Positions 8,899-16,821 of a stretch of 64,000 nt of DNA are shown here, in pieces; the first letter of the stretch is position 1, and every line of letters begins with the position of its first letter. A program made the position numbers and the translations under genes. This DNA comes from an uncultured Paenibacillaceae bacterium (lineage in GTDB: Bacteria; Bacillota; Bacilli; Paenibacillales; K13). The notes beneath the pieces were generated by a model that was not told where the DNA came from, made no database searches, and was given only the letters and a program-made list of their open reading frames with translations. Location: positions 1 through 64,000 of the forward strand of contig CAJXLT010000003.1 of assembly GCA_913056365.1 (NCBI GenBank), read 5' to 3'.

Positions 8899-8926
8899 GC
8901 GAGCATAATTGCTCGCCTTTTTCTTT
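8899..8926 (+). terminator. Orphan plus-strand terminator
   Basis: GCGAGCA (8899-8905) pairs with TGCTCGC (8910-8916) around TAAT, followed by CTTTTTCTTTT. It is a strong intrinsic terminator for plus-strand transcription, yet no plus-strand gene lies directly upstream; the minus-strand coiled-coil gene does. Either an antisense transcript or a lost gene ended here. Confidence 0.85.
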
Positions 8927-9073
8927 TAGGCACCACTTATCGAAATTACTTGTTTTAATTCGATATTCGTAGTAACGCAGTCATGCAATCCTGTAATATT
9001 TGAATGGGATGAGCAGTAGTGTTAGTCACAAGAAGAACGCACAGTAAATTAGAAACAAAGGGGGAAGCAGGAA

Positions 9074-9235
9074 ATGGGATTTCCACCGTGGTTTCAGGAA
9101 GCGATGCAAGGGAGGCTGGAGGAAGTGTCAGCACGAATTGAATATCAGCCTGAATTGCAGGACATACGTGCTGAAGCAGCTCAGGCATTCCGGGCTTTGT
9201 TTGAAGGGAAGGACTCTATGTCCCACCGAGGTTAG
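9074..9235 (+). CDS. Small 53-aa protein, possibly truncated
   Basis: ATG preceded by a strong GGGGGA ribosome site (8 nt spacing). The product starts MGFPPWFQEAMQGRLEEVSA and continues IEYQPELQDIRAEAAQAFRA before ending LFEGKDSMSHRG. Composition is protein-like and helical. I recall longer Paenibacillus hypothetical proteins with this kind of N-terminus (PPWFxEAMQxRLEE), so this copy may be cut short, but I cannot check that. An inverted repeat (GACTCTATG at 9212-9220, CATAGAGTC at 9257-9265) brackets its stop codon. Function unknown. Confidence 0.55.
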   Translation: MGFPPWFQEAMQGRLEEVSARIEYQPELQDIRAEAAQAFRALFEGKDSMSHRG

Positions 9236-9365
9236 GTTGGTACAAGTATATTTTACCATAGAGTCGTCCATGCGGGCGGTTTTTCTTCGTAGTGGGAATG
9301 GCTTCCCGCTAGTTAGTGGCTCCTGCCGTTACTACTTACTGTTGTTCATGAGATAACGTGAATTA

Positions 9366-9600
9366 ACTGCAAATGTGCAGGCTTAGCGCATACAGAACAG
9401 GTGATCTTGTGAAATACCTGCGATTTTGCATCTTTGATTTCGGAAAATCGCCAGTTCAGGCGGTCTGTGCTTCAAAAGGATGTATATCCGCAGCAATTCC
9501 TAACTTCTGCGCAGATTTGCGAAGTAAAGCCTGCACAATCGACTTTATTTCCTCATGCTGTGCGAATTGCCATTATGATATGGACTCGGAACACCAAAGA
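9366..9600. repeat. Dispersed intergenic repeat, copy A
   Basis: This fills most of the 431-bp gene-free stretch 9236-9666. It contains CTGCAAATGTGCAGGCTTA (9367), ATACCTGCGATTTTGCATC (9414), GGATGTATATCCGCAGCAAT (9478) and AAAGCCTGCACAATC (9526). Order and spacing match copy C at 56436-56722 (also AGGCGGTCTgTGCT and TTTCCTCATGCTGT), showing a common origin. Short ORFs inside it are not conserved as proteins. Confidence 0.85.
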
Positions 9601-9620
9601 TGTCCCATACCGAACTATAA

Positions 9621-9656
9621 CGAAGACGCCAAGGAGAGGCCCCCCTAGCGTCTTCG
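9621..9656. terminator. Hairpin at the 3' end of the AraC/GyrI gene
   Basis: CGAAGACGC (9621-9629) pairs perfectly with GCGTCTTCG (9648-9656). It lies 11 bp beyond the minus-strand regulator stop codon. No clear U-tract follows on either strand, so it may be a weak terminator or a 3' protective hairpin. Confidence 0.45.
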
Positions 9657-9666
9657 CTGTCTCGCT

Positions 9667-10530
9667 CTATTTCTTCTCCTTCACCGGCATCCAAATTTCA
9701 CTGTATACGTTGTCCGAACTGTCCCCGTACTTGGTGAAGGAAATACCGGGCAGATCGGCTATTACATAATCTGAAGATGGTAGCCATTCCGAATACACCT
9801 TGGCGGTCGTTTGTTGCATCGTTGCAGGGAACGGTCCTTGATTGGGGAAGATCGCCCACAAACTTGCTTCAATCGTGAGCTGCTCCAGATCATCGAACGG
9901 ATTGTCCTGGGTAGTTGCGAAGCCGATCATATGGGTAAGGTAGCCTCGCTCCTCCAAGTACCCTTCGTCGAAATCGTAGGACACGTTCAACACTTGATGC
10001 GGGTACAGATCGGCCAATTGATGCATGTGGTTGCGTTGCTGTTCGGTAATGGATTGCGCCAGCTCGATGATCGCTTGATTCTCACCTTCGAATTGAATCG
10101 GTACTCGCTTCGATACACCTACGATGTGAAACTTCTCTTTCTTCTCCACTTTGAATTCCATGGATATGCCTCCTCGGATATCGATATAGAAGGTAAATGT
10201 GGGAAATGACTTTTGAATCTTGTTCTTCGCTACTTCGGACGGCAAGAAACCGCTCCACTCGCGGAAGGCTCTCGAGAATCCTTCGATCGATTGGAATCCA
10301 TACTTGTAGGCAACATCGGTCACTCTGGCTCCGTGAATGAGTTCACCATTGGCAACGGATAATCGCCGATTTCTGATATACTCGTTCAACGACATGCCCG
10401 CCATGTAGGAGAACATTCTCTTGAAATGATAGTCTGAGATACCTACGATCTTCGCTATGTCCTTCCCGGTGATGTCCTCCGTCAAGTGCGCTTCGATGTA
10501 GTCCATCAGCTGATTGAATCGTTGCAGCAT
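9667..10530 (-). CDS. AraC-family regulator with GyrI-like effector domain
   Basis: 287 aa. Residues 1-105 are a double helix-turn-helix AraC DNA-binding domain (FNQLMDYIEAHLTEDITGKD, then IAKIVGISDYHFKRMFSYMA, then VAYKYGFQSIEGFSRAFREW). From about residue 125 a GyrI/BmrR-like small-molecule-binding domain follows (MEFKVEKKEKFHIVGVSKRV to the C-terminal SEIWMPVKEKK). This architecture is typical of Firmicute sensors of drugs or cationic compounds. The start is ATG at 10530 with GGAGGGG 5 nt upstream; an upstream in-frame extension lacks a ribosome site. It is downstream of and codirectional with the ACR3-type transporter gene (105 bp gap), which it may regulate; the effector is unknown. Confidence 0.88.
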   Translation of the reverse strand: MLQRFNQLMDYIEAHLTEDITGKDIAKIVGISDYHFKRMFSYMAGMSLNEYIRNRRLSVANGELIHGARVTDVAYKYGFQSIEGFSRAFREWSGFLPSEVAKNKIQKSFPTFTFYIDIRGGISMEFKVEKKEKFHIVGVSKRVPIQFEGENQAIIELAQSITEQQRNHMHQLADLYPHQVLNVSYDFDEGYLEERGYLTHMIGFATTQDNPFDDLEQLTIEASLWAIFPNQGPFPATMQQTTAKVYSEWLPSSDYVIADLPGISFTKYGDSSDNVYSEIWMPVKEKK

Positions 10531-10635
10531 GCATTTCCCCTCCTTCACAAATCGATCATAGCAATGTTGTCTCCGATTCACTCGATGATTGGCATACGGG
10601 ATTAATCGAACGCGGATGACCATTCACAGTTTCGA

Positions 10636-11589
10636 CTATGTGCGTTGTCCTCTGGATGTCCACAATAATAGCTGTGTGATGATGGCCAGAATCGGCAATT
10701 CCAACAACGGACCGATGACCAATGTTAAGGCGATTAAGGGTTGATCCGGGAATGCGGTCATGGCGATGGCCAAAGCAATCGGTGAATTTCTGGCCAGTGT
10801 GGTCAAGCTTAAGCTTGCTCGATCTGCGTAGGTCATACGCAAGAATCGTCCTGTTCCCTGTCCCACGATGAAGTTGATGAGGAAGAACAAGCTGATCGGA
10901 ATCAGAATTTGCCACAGCAGTTCTATATGATCCAGCAACAGCTTTCCTTGTGAGGCGAACATGGCAGCTATGGCGAGACTGAGCAACACGATAGGCAAGG
11001 TGCTTAGTTGCGACACCCATTTTGCTTCCATCGATTTTCTATTTTTAACGATGAATTTGGTCAGAAAGGCAAGGATGAGCGGGAGGCACAGCACCAGAAT
11101 GACACTTTCCATAAGATTGGATAGATCAATAGAAGCTCGCGTCCCTCCGAAGAGGAGCAAGTAGAACGGCAACAGGATAATCTGCAGGATAAGATTGATG
11201 GGTAGGATGGACGTGGACAAGGACAGATTCCCTCTAGCCAAGGTAGTGAAGATCAAATACCAATCCGTGCAAGGTGTGACCATCAGCATAATAAACCCTA
11301 GCCAAAGTGCCGGATGGTCCTGTAGGAATAGGAGGGTCAGACCCCATGCCAACAAGGGAGTCCAGACAAAATTAAGGAGCAATGACGTGAGTGAAAATGT
11401 GAAGTTGCGAAAGGACTGCTTCATCTCCCGCAAGGGGATCTGCAAGAACGTCATATAGAGCATGCCGATGAGCAGAGGGACAATTAGCATGAGCCCGTAA
11501 TGCCCGGCGAACTCCCATTGTCCCAATCCGAGTCCGAGCAGGACGGAACATAGTATGATGATGGTGTATAGCTTCTCGACTTGATTCAT
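10636..11589 (-). CDS. ACR3/bile-acid-symporter superfamily membrane transporter
   Basis: 317 aa with about ten hydrophobic membrane segments. The segment VTPCTDWYLIFTTLARGNLS aligns with the ACR3 arsenite-permease signature around the essential cysteine, and the C-terminal part (ARNSPIALAIAMTAFPDQ) is also family-typical. ACR3 proteins export arsenite or antimonite using proton motive force; several relatives carry other anions, so the substrate is uncertain. No arsR or arsC is nearby, which weakens a dedicated arsenic role. Start ATG at 11589 with AGAGGG 6 nt upstream; a TTG at 11595 overlaps that site. It lies upstream of the AraC/GyrI regulator on the same strand. Confidence 0.8.
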   Translation of the reverse strand: MNQVEKLYTIIILCSVLLGLGLGQWEFAGHYGLMLIVPLLIGMLYMTFLQIPLREMKQSFRNFTFSLTSLLLNFVWTPLLAWGLTLLFLQDHPALWLGFIMLMVTPCTDWYLIFTTLARGNLSLSTSILPINLILQIILLPFYLLLFGGTRASIDLSNLMESVILVLCLPLILAFLTKFIVKNRKSMEAKWVSQLSTLPIVLLSLAIAAMFASQGKLLLDHIELLWQILIPISLFFLINFIVGQGTGRFLRMTYADRASLSLTTLARNSPIALAIAMTAFPDQPLIALTLVIGPLLELPILAIITQLLLWTSRGQRT

Positions 11590-11680
11590 AATCAACCCTC
11601 TAACTTTGGGATTCTTTCATACATTTGGGTGCAGGTGGGTCTTGTGTGACTTGTGCTTCTGAGCGTACATGCATGCAATT

Positions 11681-11905
11681 GATACAGGCGGATGGTGCAG
11701 TCTGTGCTCCGTACAATTTCATGCAAAAGTTCAGGTTTCGGCTGCTGTAATAGAAGGATTTCTTGAAATTCCTGCGGATCTGCATCTTTCGAATCTGGAT
11801 CGAACCGCATATAGCCAATTGGGCATTTCAAGCATGTATATTCGCAGTTATTGCGCTGATTTGGACTTGTTTTCGAACGAATGCCTGCACATTCGCATCC
11901 TTTCG
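11681..11905. repeat. Dispersed intergenic repeat, copy B
   Basis: It lies in the 555-bp gap between the transporter and the toxin gene. It contains ACAGGCGGATGGTGCAGTCT (11683), AAATTCCTGCGGATCTGCAT (11764), TATATTCGCAGTTATTGCG (near 11839) and AATGCCTGCACATTCGCATC (11879). It aligns with the reverse complement of copy D (60811-61007), sharing CGAAtGAATGCCTGCACATT. No convincing ORF. Confidence 0.8.
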
Positions 11906-12004
11906 TCCCAGCCCGCTCATCGGCTCCTGAAGTCAGTTTGCTGTCCACAAATCCAAACATGAAGCTGAGCTGTATTCTTCTCCTTCAGCTTCGACGGTTG
12001 AAGG

Positions 12005-12033
12005 TTGCATGTATGAAACAGCGAACGTATAAT
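12005..12033 (+). promoter_or_regulatory. Promoter for an antisense RNA to the toxin
   Basis: TTGCAT (12005-12010), 17-bp spacer, TATAAT (12028-12033): close to the sigma-A consensus. It points toward the 3' end of the minus-strand toxin gene, with a predicted start near 12040. Confidence 0.7.
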
Positions 12034-12039
12034 GAAATA

Positions 12040-12155
12040 TATAGAGGGTCGGCTGCAACCGACCCCCGGCACAGTGAACCGCTACAAAGGCGGTCGGCTC
12101 CGGAAACGATAAGAATTAGACCGTTATCCTAGCAGATGGGCGGTCTATTTCTTAT
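12040..12155 (+). ncRNA. Predicted antisense RNA antitoxin
   Basis: A roughly 115-nt RNA expected from the promoter at 12005-12033. It is fully complementary to the 3' untranslated part of the Hol_Tox mRNA and reaches its stop codon. It contains the GGGTCGG/CCGACCC hairpin (12046-12065), ACCGC/GCGGT (near 12079-12094) and would end at TAGACCG/CGGTCTA (12117-12147) followed by TTTCTTA. This convergent layout matches known Firmicute type I modules such as bsrG/SR4. The RNA itself is inferred from sequence only. Confidence 0.6.
12046..12065 (-). terminator. Terminator of the toxin mRNA
   Basis: GGGTCGG (12046-12052) and CCGACCC (12059-12065) form a perfect 7-bp stem. On the minus strand it is followed by TCTATATATTT. 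The toxin transcript would end near 12038, about 107 nt past the stop codon. Confidence 0.7.
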
Positions 12156-12252
12156 GGTTAAGTACAACAATAATCGTAACAATGAGCGTCAATAGCGCGG
12201 TCAGTAACGCGCCGAAGCTTATCATCAACGATAGTGCATCCTTAACTTCCAT
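12145..12252 (-). CDS. Hol_Tox-type small membrane toxin (type I toxin-antitoxin)
   Basis: 35 aa: MEVKDALSLMISFGALLTAL followed by LTLIVTIIVVLNHKK. A short polar N-terminus, the signature SLMISFGALLTALLTLIV and a single membrane helix ending in a Lys-rich tail match the Firmicute 'putative holin-like toxin' family. The ATG has AGGGAGGAAT 5 nt upstream. Its mRNA would start near 12315 and end near 12038. The 5' UTR segment GGCGGTCGGCT (minus strand 12289 to 12279) is perfectly complementary to AGCCGACCGCC in the 3' UTR (minus strand 12099 to 12089), suggesting a hok- or bsrG-like end-to-end fold. An antisense RNA promoter faces it. These toxins depolarise or perturb the membrane when unrepressed; here that is inferred from family. 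Confidence 0.85.
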   Translation of the reverse strand: MEVKDALSLMISFGALLTALLTLIVTIIVVLNHKK

Positions 12253-12321
12253 AGGCATTCCTCCCTTCAATGAGAGGTAGCCGACCGCCCGTTGCAAGCC
12301 GTACACGTGTGCTTATATTTG

Positions 12322-12350
12322 ATTATAACAAAATGGGAACACGATGCGAA
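12322..12350 (-). promoter_or_regulatory. Promoter of the Hol_Tox gene
   Basis: Read on the minus strand: TTCGCA (12350-12345), 17-bp spacer, TATAAT (12327-12322). The -10 is perfect and the -35 matches at four of six positions. Predicted transcript start is near 12315, giving a 60-nt leader that carries the GGCGGTCGGCT segment. Confidence 0.6.
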
Positions 12351-12442
12351 CAAAAATCCTTCACCGTCTGTCCCTCCTCACAACTCCGCTTACAATTTAT
12401 ATAGTCACCTTGATCTTTGCTAACTTCAGCCTTCCTTCAAGC

Positions 12443-13336
12443 TCAAATTCCCGACGAATAGAGCGCTTTGTACGCCGAAGGTGTCATGTTATGTATTTTT
12501 TTGAACCACTTCGTGAAATAGCTTGGGTGGTGAAAGCCGGAATCCACGGCTGCTTCCAATACGGTGCATGATCCGGTTCGCAGCAGATTTGCAGCTTTGT
12601 TCACGCGTATGAAGTTCAAATATTCCAAGGGTCTCATGCCGGTTTGGGTTTTGAAGAATCTGCAAAAATGCGATCGGCTTAAGGAGATGACGGCCGCCAA
12701 TTGATCCAATTCGATCTTCTCGCTGGAGTGCGCTTCCATGAACTGTAAGACCTGCTTGATTAACGCCCGGGCTTCAGAACGCTGCCCGGTTGTCAGTGCC
12801 ATCCCTGTTTCGATCAAGCCATGCTCATATACATCTGAAAATAGCATGAGCAGCAACCCTTTTAACCCCAGCTCGTACCCGGCATGCTTATGCTCGTATT
12901 TTAACAGTATGTGCTTGATGCGTGATAGTAACTGCACATGCGTGTTCATGGAAGGGGTTAAATATGCAGGGAATTGTTCGTTGCGGTTGATCAAGGAGGA
13001 GAGCGCAAGCTCGAAGGCTTGTTCTGGATGATTCGAGGTAATCCAGGACAGCTTGAACACAATGGAGTAATAGGTGACTGTGGTTAAGTGACTGTTATAT
13101 CCGCTATGGAGTTCCCCGGGATGAACAATGAGGGCTTCTCCCGCTTGCAGGGGGAACTCTCTGTCTTCAATCCGAAAGACCGCATGTCCTTGATCCAAGA
13201 AGATAATTTCCATCTCATCGTGCCAATGAATCGGCATGATTTGTTGTGCATTCGGGGTGTGTGCAACCTTATAGATGTCGAATGGGAAGTTGGGACTGCC
13301 ATGTCTTTTATTCTCGTAATAGCGAAATTCGTACAA
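12443..13336 (-). CDS. AraC-family regulator with cupin sensor domain
   Basis: 297 aa. Residues about 15-150 form a cupin-type arabinose-binding-like domain (IMPIHWHDEMEIIFLDQGHA, GEALIVHPGELHSGY); the C-terminal 100 residues are an AraC double helix-turn-helix (LDQLAAVISLSRSHFCRFFK, AVDSGFHHPSYFTKWFKK). I place the start at TTG 13336, 8 nt after AAGGAAG; a GTG at 13345 abuts that site. It is transcribed divergently from the GH31 gene at 13520 across 183 bp, so it is the likely local sugar-responsive regulator of the GH31-lactonase-reductase-dehydrogenase operon. Confidence 0.88.
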   Translation of the reverse strand: MYEFRYYENKRHGSPNFPFDIYKVAHTPNAQQIMPIHWHDEMEIIFLDQGHAVFRIEDREFPLQAGEALIVHPGELHSGYNSHLTTVTYYSIVFKLSWITSNHPEQAFELALSSLINRNEQFPAYLTPSMNTHVQLLSRIKHILLKYEHKHAGYELGLKGLLLMLFSDVYEHGLIETGMALTTGQRSEARALIKQVLQFMEAHSSEKIELDQLAAVISLSRSHFCRFFKTQTGMRPLEYLNFIRVNKAANLLRTGSCTVLEAAVDSGFHHPSYFTKWFKKIHNMTPSAYKALYSSGI

Positions 13337-13482
13337 TATAACCACTTCCTTGTTGATAGTGGATCCCTAGCGGGGGCTTATTCTTACTATATCAAGTTAG
13401 AACGCAAAAGGGGAGAGGAAATGATAATAATATTGTGCTAGTAATGAGCAATAATATCGAAGAATGATTCATATATGGGCAA

Positions 13483-13488
13483 TATAAT
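13483..13488 (+). promoter_or_regulatory. Candidate -10 box of the GH31 operon
   Basis: TATAAT lies 32 bp before the GH31 start in an AT-rich divergent intergenic region. No good -35 box is found 16-18 bp upstream, consistent with a promoter that needs the divergent AraC activator. Confidence 0.4.
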
Positions 13489-13519
13489 TATATTTAATGA
13501 ATACTAGGCAGGTGAAGAC

Positions 13520-15928
13520 ATGAAGTTGTTGGATTATAGAGTGAATACCGATGGCGTTACGATGAGCACAGCAAACGGCATGATGCAGGTTGCTTTTTGT
13601 ACGCCAAGCATTGCTAGAATTCGCTATACGCTTGAAACGTCCTTCAGTGAGAACGAAAGTCTTATGGTCATCAAGCGCACGAATACCGAAGAGATTCACT
13701 GGCAGCTCCATGATCAGGCGGAGTATCTTGAATTGTTGACGGATGTTCTAACGGTCAAGGTCGATAAAGCAACGTGCGCATTCACTTACTTGGACGCAGA
13801 TGGGAATGTACTGACGAAGGAGCCGTCTAAGGGCGGCAAGACGTTGGAGCGAATGGATGTGATGCGGACGAAGTTCCATGATGCTGCGAAATCCGAGGCC
13901 AAAGTAGGGGCGGATGGTCTGCGGGTGAATGTGGACGGCTGGCAGCAAACCATCGATAGACAGGCATTTCGTACAAAACTGGCGTTTGAATGGCAACCTG
14001 GTGAAGCGCTGTACGGCTTAGGCTCCCATGAAGAAGGCATGATGAATTTGCGAGGCAAGCACCAATATCTCTACCAGCAAAATATGAAGGCGACAGTGCC
14101 GGCATTCCTCTCCACCCGGGGCTATGGCATTCTTGTGGACAGTTATTCGCTCATGACATTTCGTGACGATGCATATGGTTCCTATATTTGGACGGATACC
14201 GATGATGAACTGGATTATTATCTCATTGCAGGTCCAGAATTCGATGATATTATCAAGGGCATCCGATATTTGACCGGGGAGGCTCCGATGCTACCCAAAT
14301 GGGCATACGGCTATATCCAATCGAAGGAGCGGTATAAGACGCAACAAGAACTGGTAGATACGGTGCAAGCGTACCGCGACCGCGAGCTGCCGCTGGATTG
14401 CATGGTGCTGGATTGGTGTTCTTGGTCTGGCGATTTGTGGGGGGAGAAGAAGCTTGACCCCGAACGCTTTCCAGATCCAGAAGAGATGATGGAAGAGCTT
14501 CATGCGCGCAATGCCAAGCTCATGGTTTCAATATGGCCCATTATGCAAGCAGGCGGCGACAATCACCGTGAAATGAATGAGCAGGGGTACCTATTAGGCA
14601 ATCAAGCCACGTATGATGCGTTCCAAGAAGAAGCGCGGCAGCTTTATTGGCAGCAAGCCCATGATGGCTTGTTCGCTCACGGGACTGATGCTTGGTGGTG
14701 CGACTGCACGGAGCCGTTCGAGGCAGATTGGCAAGGCGCAGTCAAGCCGGAGCCCGAACAGCGCATGCTGATCAATACAGGAGAAGCCAAGCGTTATCTG
14801 GATCCCGCTTACATCAATGCCTACTCCTTGCTGCATTCCAGAGGGATCTACGAAGGACAGCGTTCCATAACGGACAGCAAACGCGTGGTGAATCTGACGC
14901 GCTCTGCTTATGCAGGGCAGCATCGCTATGGCACGATCACCTGGTCAGGTGATATCTCGGCAACATGGGACGCATTGCGCAAGCAAATTGCGGACGGCCT
15001 GAATTTTTGTATGACCGGATCGCCATATTGGACCTTCGACATCGGGGCCTTCTTCGTGAAGAACCAACCGGATCTGTGGTTCTGGAGCGGCGATTATGAC
15101 AAGGGCGTTGATGATTTGGGGTACCGCGAGCTCTACGTTCGCTGGTTCCAAGCAGGTGCTTTCCTCCCGATGTTCCGATCTCACGGCACAGATACGCCAA
15201 GGGAAATCTGGCAATTCGGCAAACCAGGGGAGCCTGTGTACGATACATTAGTGAAGTACTTGAAGCTGCGTTACAAGCTGATGCCCTATATTTACTCCCT
15301 AGCAGGGGCTGTGGTTCATCAAAGCTATACGATGTTTCGTGCTCTGGCCTTTGATTTCCGTTACGATGCGAACACCCATCACATAGACGATCAGTTTATG
15401 TTTGGACCGGCCTTCCTGGCCGCTCCCGTTACGACTGCGATGTATTACGGACCAGAATCCTGTGAACTGAAGGGAGCCCCTAAAACACGCAGCGTCTATC
15501 TGCCATCGGGGACCTGGTTCGATTATTGGACCGACCAACCATTCGCAGGCAGCCAGTTCATTGCGGCCAAAGCTGATCTGAAGACCATGCCGCTGTTTGT
15601 TAGAGCAGGCGCGATTGTCCCGACAGGTCCGGATCTTCAATATGCAGAGGAGCAGCCGGGGGCGGTCATTCATCTGAAGATTTATCCGGGTGCCAACGGC
15701 TCTTTCACGCTCTACGAGGACGAAGGAGATAATTACAACTATGAGGATGGCAAGTACTCCACCATCCGAATGACTTGGCGCAACGCCAAGCGGACACTCG
15801 TGCTGGAGAAGAGGGCGGGCAGCTTTGCAGGGATGCAGCAACATCGACAGTTCTCGATTGAAATAGCCGGAGAGGATCGGCATGCGATGATTTCGTATTC
15901 CGGTGAGCAAGCAAGCGTACAACTATAA
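13520..15928 (+). CDS. GH31 family glycosidase, alpha-xylosidase-like
   Basis: 802 aa, no signal peptide, so intracellular. Layout is standard GH31: N-terminal beta-sandwich (to about 250), catalytic TIM barrel (about 260-600) and C-terminal beta domains. The nucleophile region is TDAWWCDCTEPFEADW with Asp395, and the acid/base is Asp478 in TWSGDISATW. The WWxDxTEP form is seen in alpha-xylosidase-like GH31 members rather than in typical alpha-glucosidases. AGGTGAAG precedes the ATG. It is the first gene of a four-gene operon with lactonase, aldo/keto reductase and alcohol dehydrogenase, and is next to a GH95 fucosidase locus. It would remove alpha-xylosyl residues from imported xyloglucan oligosaccharides; alpha-glucosidase activity cannot be excluded. 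Confidence 0.88.
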   Translation: MKLLDYRVNTDGVTMSTANGMMQVAFCTPSIARIRYTLETSFSENESLMVIKRTNTEEIHWQLHDQAEYLELLTDVLTVKVDKATCAFTYLDADGNVLTKEPSKGGKTLERMDVMRTKFHDAAKSEAKVGADGLRVNVDGWQQTIDRQAFRTKLAFEWQPGEALYGLGSHEEGMMNLRGKHQYLYQQNMKATVPAFLSTRGYGILVDSYSLMTFRDDAYGSYIWTDTDDELDYYLIAGPEFDDIIKGIRYLTGEAPMLPKWAYGYIQSKERYKTQQELVDTVQAYRDRELPLDCMVLDWCSWSGDLWGEKKLDPERFPDPEEMMEELHARNAKLMVSIWPIMQAGGDNHREMNEQGYLLGNQATYDAFQEEARQLYWQQAHDGLFAHGTDAWWCDCTEPFEADWQGAVKPEPEQRMLINTGEAKRYLDPAYINAYSLLHSRGIYEGQRSITDSKRVVNLTRSAYAGQHRYGTITWSGDISATWDALRKQIADGLNFCMTGSPYWTFDIGAFFVKNQPDLWFWSGDYDKGVDDLGYRELYVRWFQAGAFLPMFRSHGTDTPREIWQFGKPGEPVYDTLVKYLKLRYKLMPYIYSLAGAVVHQSYTMFRALAFDFRYDANTHHIDDQFMFGPAFLAAPVTTAMYYGPESCELKGAPKTRSVYLPSGTWFDYWTDQPFAGSQFIAAKADLKTMPLFVRAGAIVPTGPDLQYAEEQPGAVIHLKIYPGANGSFTLYEDEGDNYNYEDGKYSTIRMTWRNAKRTLVLEKRAGSFAGMQQHRQFSIEIAGEDRHAMISYSGEQASVQL

Positions 15929-15963
15929 GCAGGGGTATCTTCAAACGAGAGGAGTGATGAAGC

Positions 15964-16797
15964 ATGGTCAGAATGGATGCCCACCAACATTATTGGCGTA
16001 TAGAGCGTGGGGATTATGGATGGATCACTTCTGATATCCGGGCATTATATCGCGATTTTTCACCTGATGACTTGAAGCCTATACTGGATAAGCATCACAT
16101 GGATGGGTCCATTGTGGTACAAGCCGCTCCGACACTTGAGGAGACGGATTACCTATTGTCATTGGCAGCAGCAGACGAGACGATCTTGGGTGTGGTCGGC
16201 TATTTGGACTTGAATGATCCGCATTGTATCTCGCAGTATGAAGCCTGCAAGAAACACCCGAAATATGTGGGATTCCGGATCATGATTCAGGATATGCCAG
16301 ATGCTTACCAAGTGTTGGAACCCCGATTTGTAGAGAATCTGCAATACTTTGAAAAAGAAGATGTGCCTGTAGATTTGTTGGTGGTTTCCCATCAGCTTGA
16401 GCCATTGATTCAATTAATTCAGAAGGTGCCCCAGTTAAGAGGAGTCATTGACCACATGGCAAAACCACGGATTGCCGAAGGCATTATGCAGCCATGGAAA
16501 AAACAGATTGCAGAGCTTGCTGCATTTCCTAAGTTGTATTGCAAGTTATCGGGTATGGTTACGGAGGCGGATCATCAGCGCTGGACTAAAGATCAATTCG
16601 TCCCTTATGTCCGCACGATTGTCGAGCAATTCGGATCGGACCGCGTCATGTTTGGCAGTGACTGGCCGGTCTGCTTGCTTGCGGCTGATTATGATGCCGT
16701 AGTTGAGGTGCTGCTCCATGCTCTTCCGGAGAATTGGCGTGCAGAAGCGCATGCCAGATGCTTCGGGGAAAACGCCAAATGGTTCTACAAACTATAA
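15964..16797 (+). CDS. Amidohydrolase-family sugar lactonase (L-fuconolactonase-like)
   Basis: 277 aa, of the COG3618 amidohydrolase type that includes L-fucono-1,5-lactonase and L-rhamnono-1,4-lactonase. Family marks: N-terminal MDAHQHYW metal/active-site motif, GYLDLNDPH, VIDHMAKPRI and the C-terminal SDRVMFGSDWPVCLLAA motif. It would hydrolyse an aldonolactone to the aldonic acid in the cytoplasm. It sits directly before an aldo/keto reductase of the L-fucose/L-galactose dehydrogenase kind, which would make such a lactone, so L-fuconolactone is the best substrate guess. GAGAGGAG lies 9 nt before the ATG. A second ATG three codons on (MDAHQHYW) is an alternative start. Confidence 0.85.
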   Translation: MVRMDAHQHYWRIERGDYGWITSDIRALYRDFSPDDLKPILDKHHMDGSIVVQAAPTLEETDYLLSLAAADETILGVVGYLDLNDPHCISQYEACKKHPKYVGFRIMIQDMPDAYQVLEPRFVENLQYFEKEDVPVDLLVVSHQLEPLIQLIQKVPQLRGVIDHMAKPRIAEGIMQPWKKQIAELAAFPKLYCKLSGMVTEADHQRWTKDQFVPYVRTIVEQFGSDRVMFGSDWPVCLLAADYDAVVEVLLHALPENWRAEAHARCFGENAKWFYKL

Positions 16798-16821
16798 GTG
16801 ATGAGGGAGGAACGATAAGCG

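Noticed and set aside
9361-9600. CRISPR array
   Set aside because: The short cores recur in both orientations with irregular spacing and no unique equal-length spacers, and no cas genes are present.
9373-9769. Two plus-strand frames of 91 and 111 codons
   Set aside because: They lie within dispersed repeat copy A and the antisense of the AraC/GyrI gene, lack good ribosome sites and show no domain.
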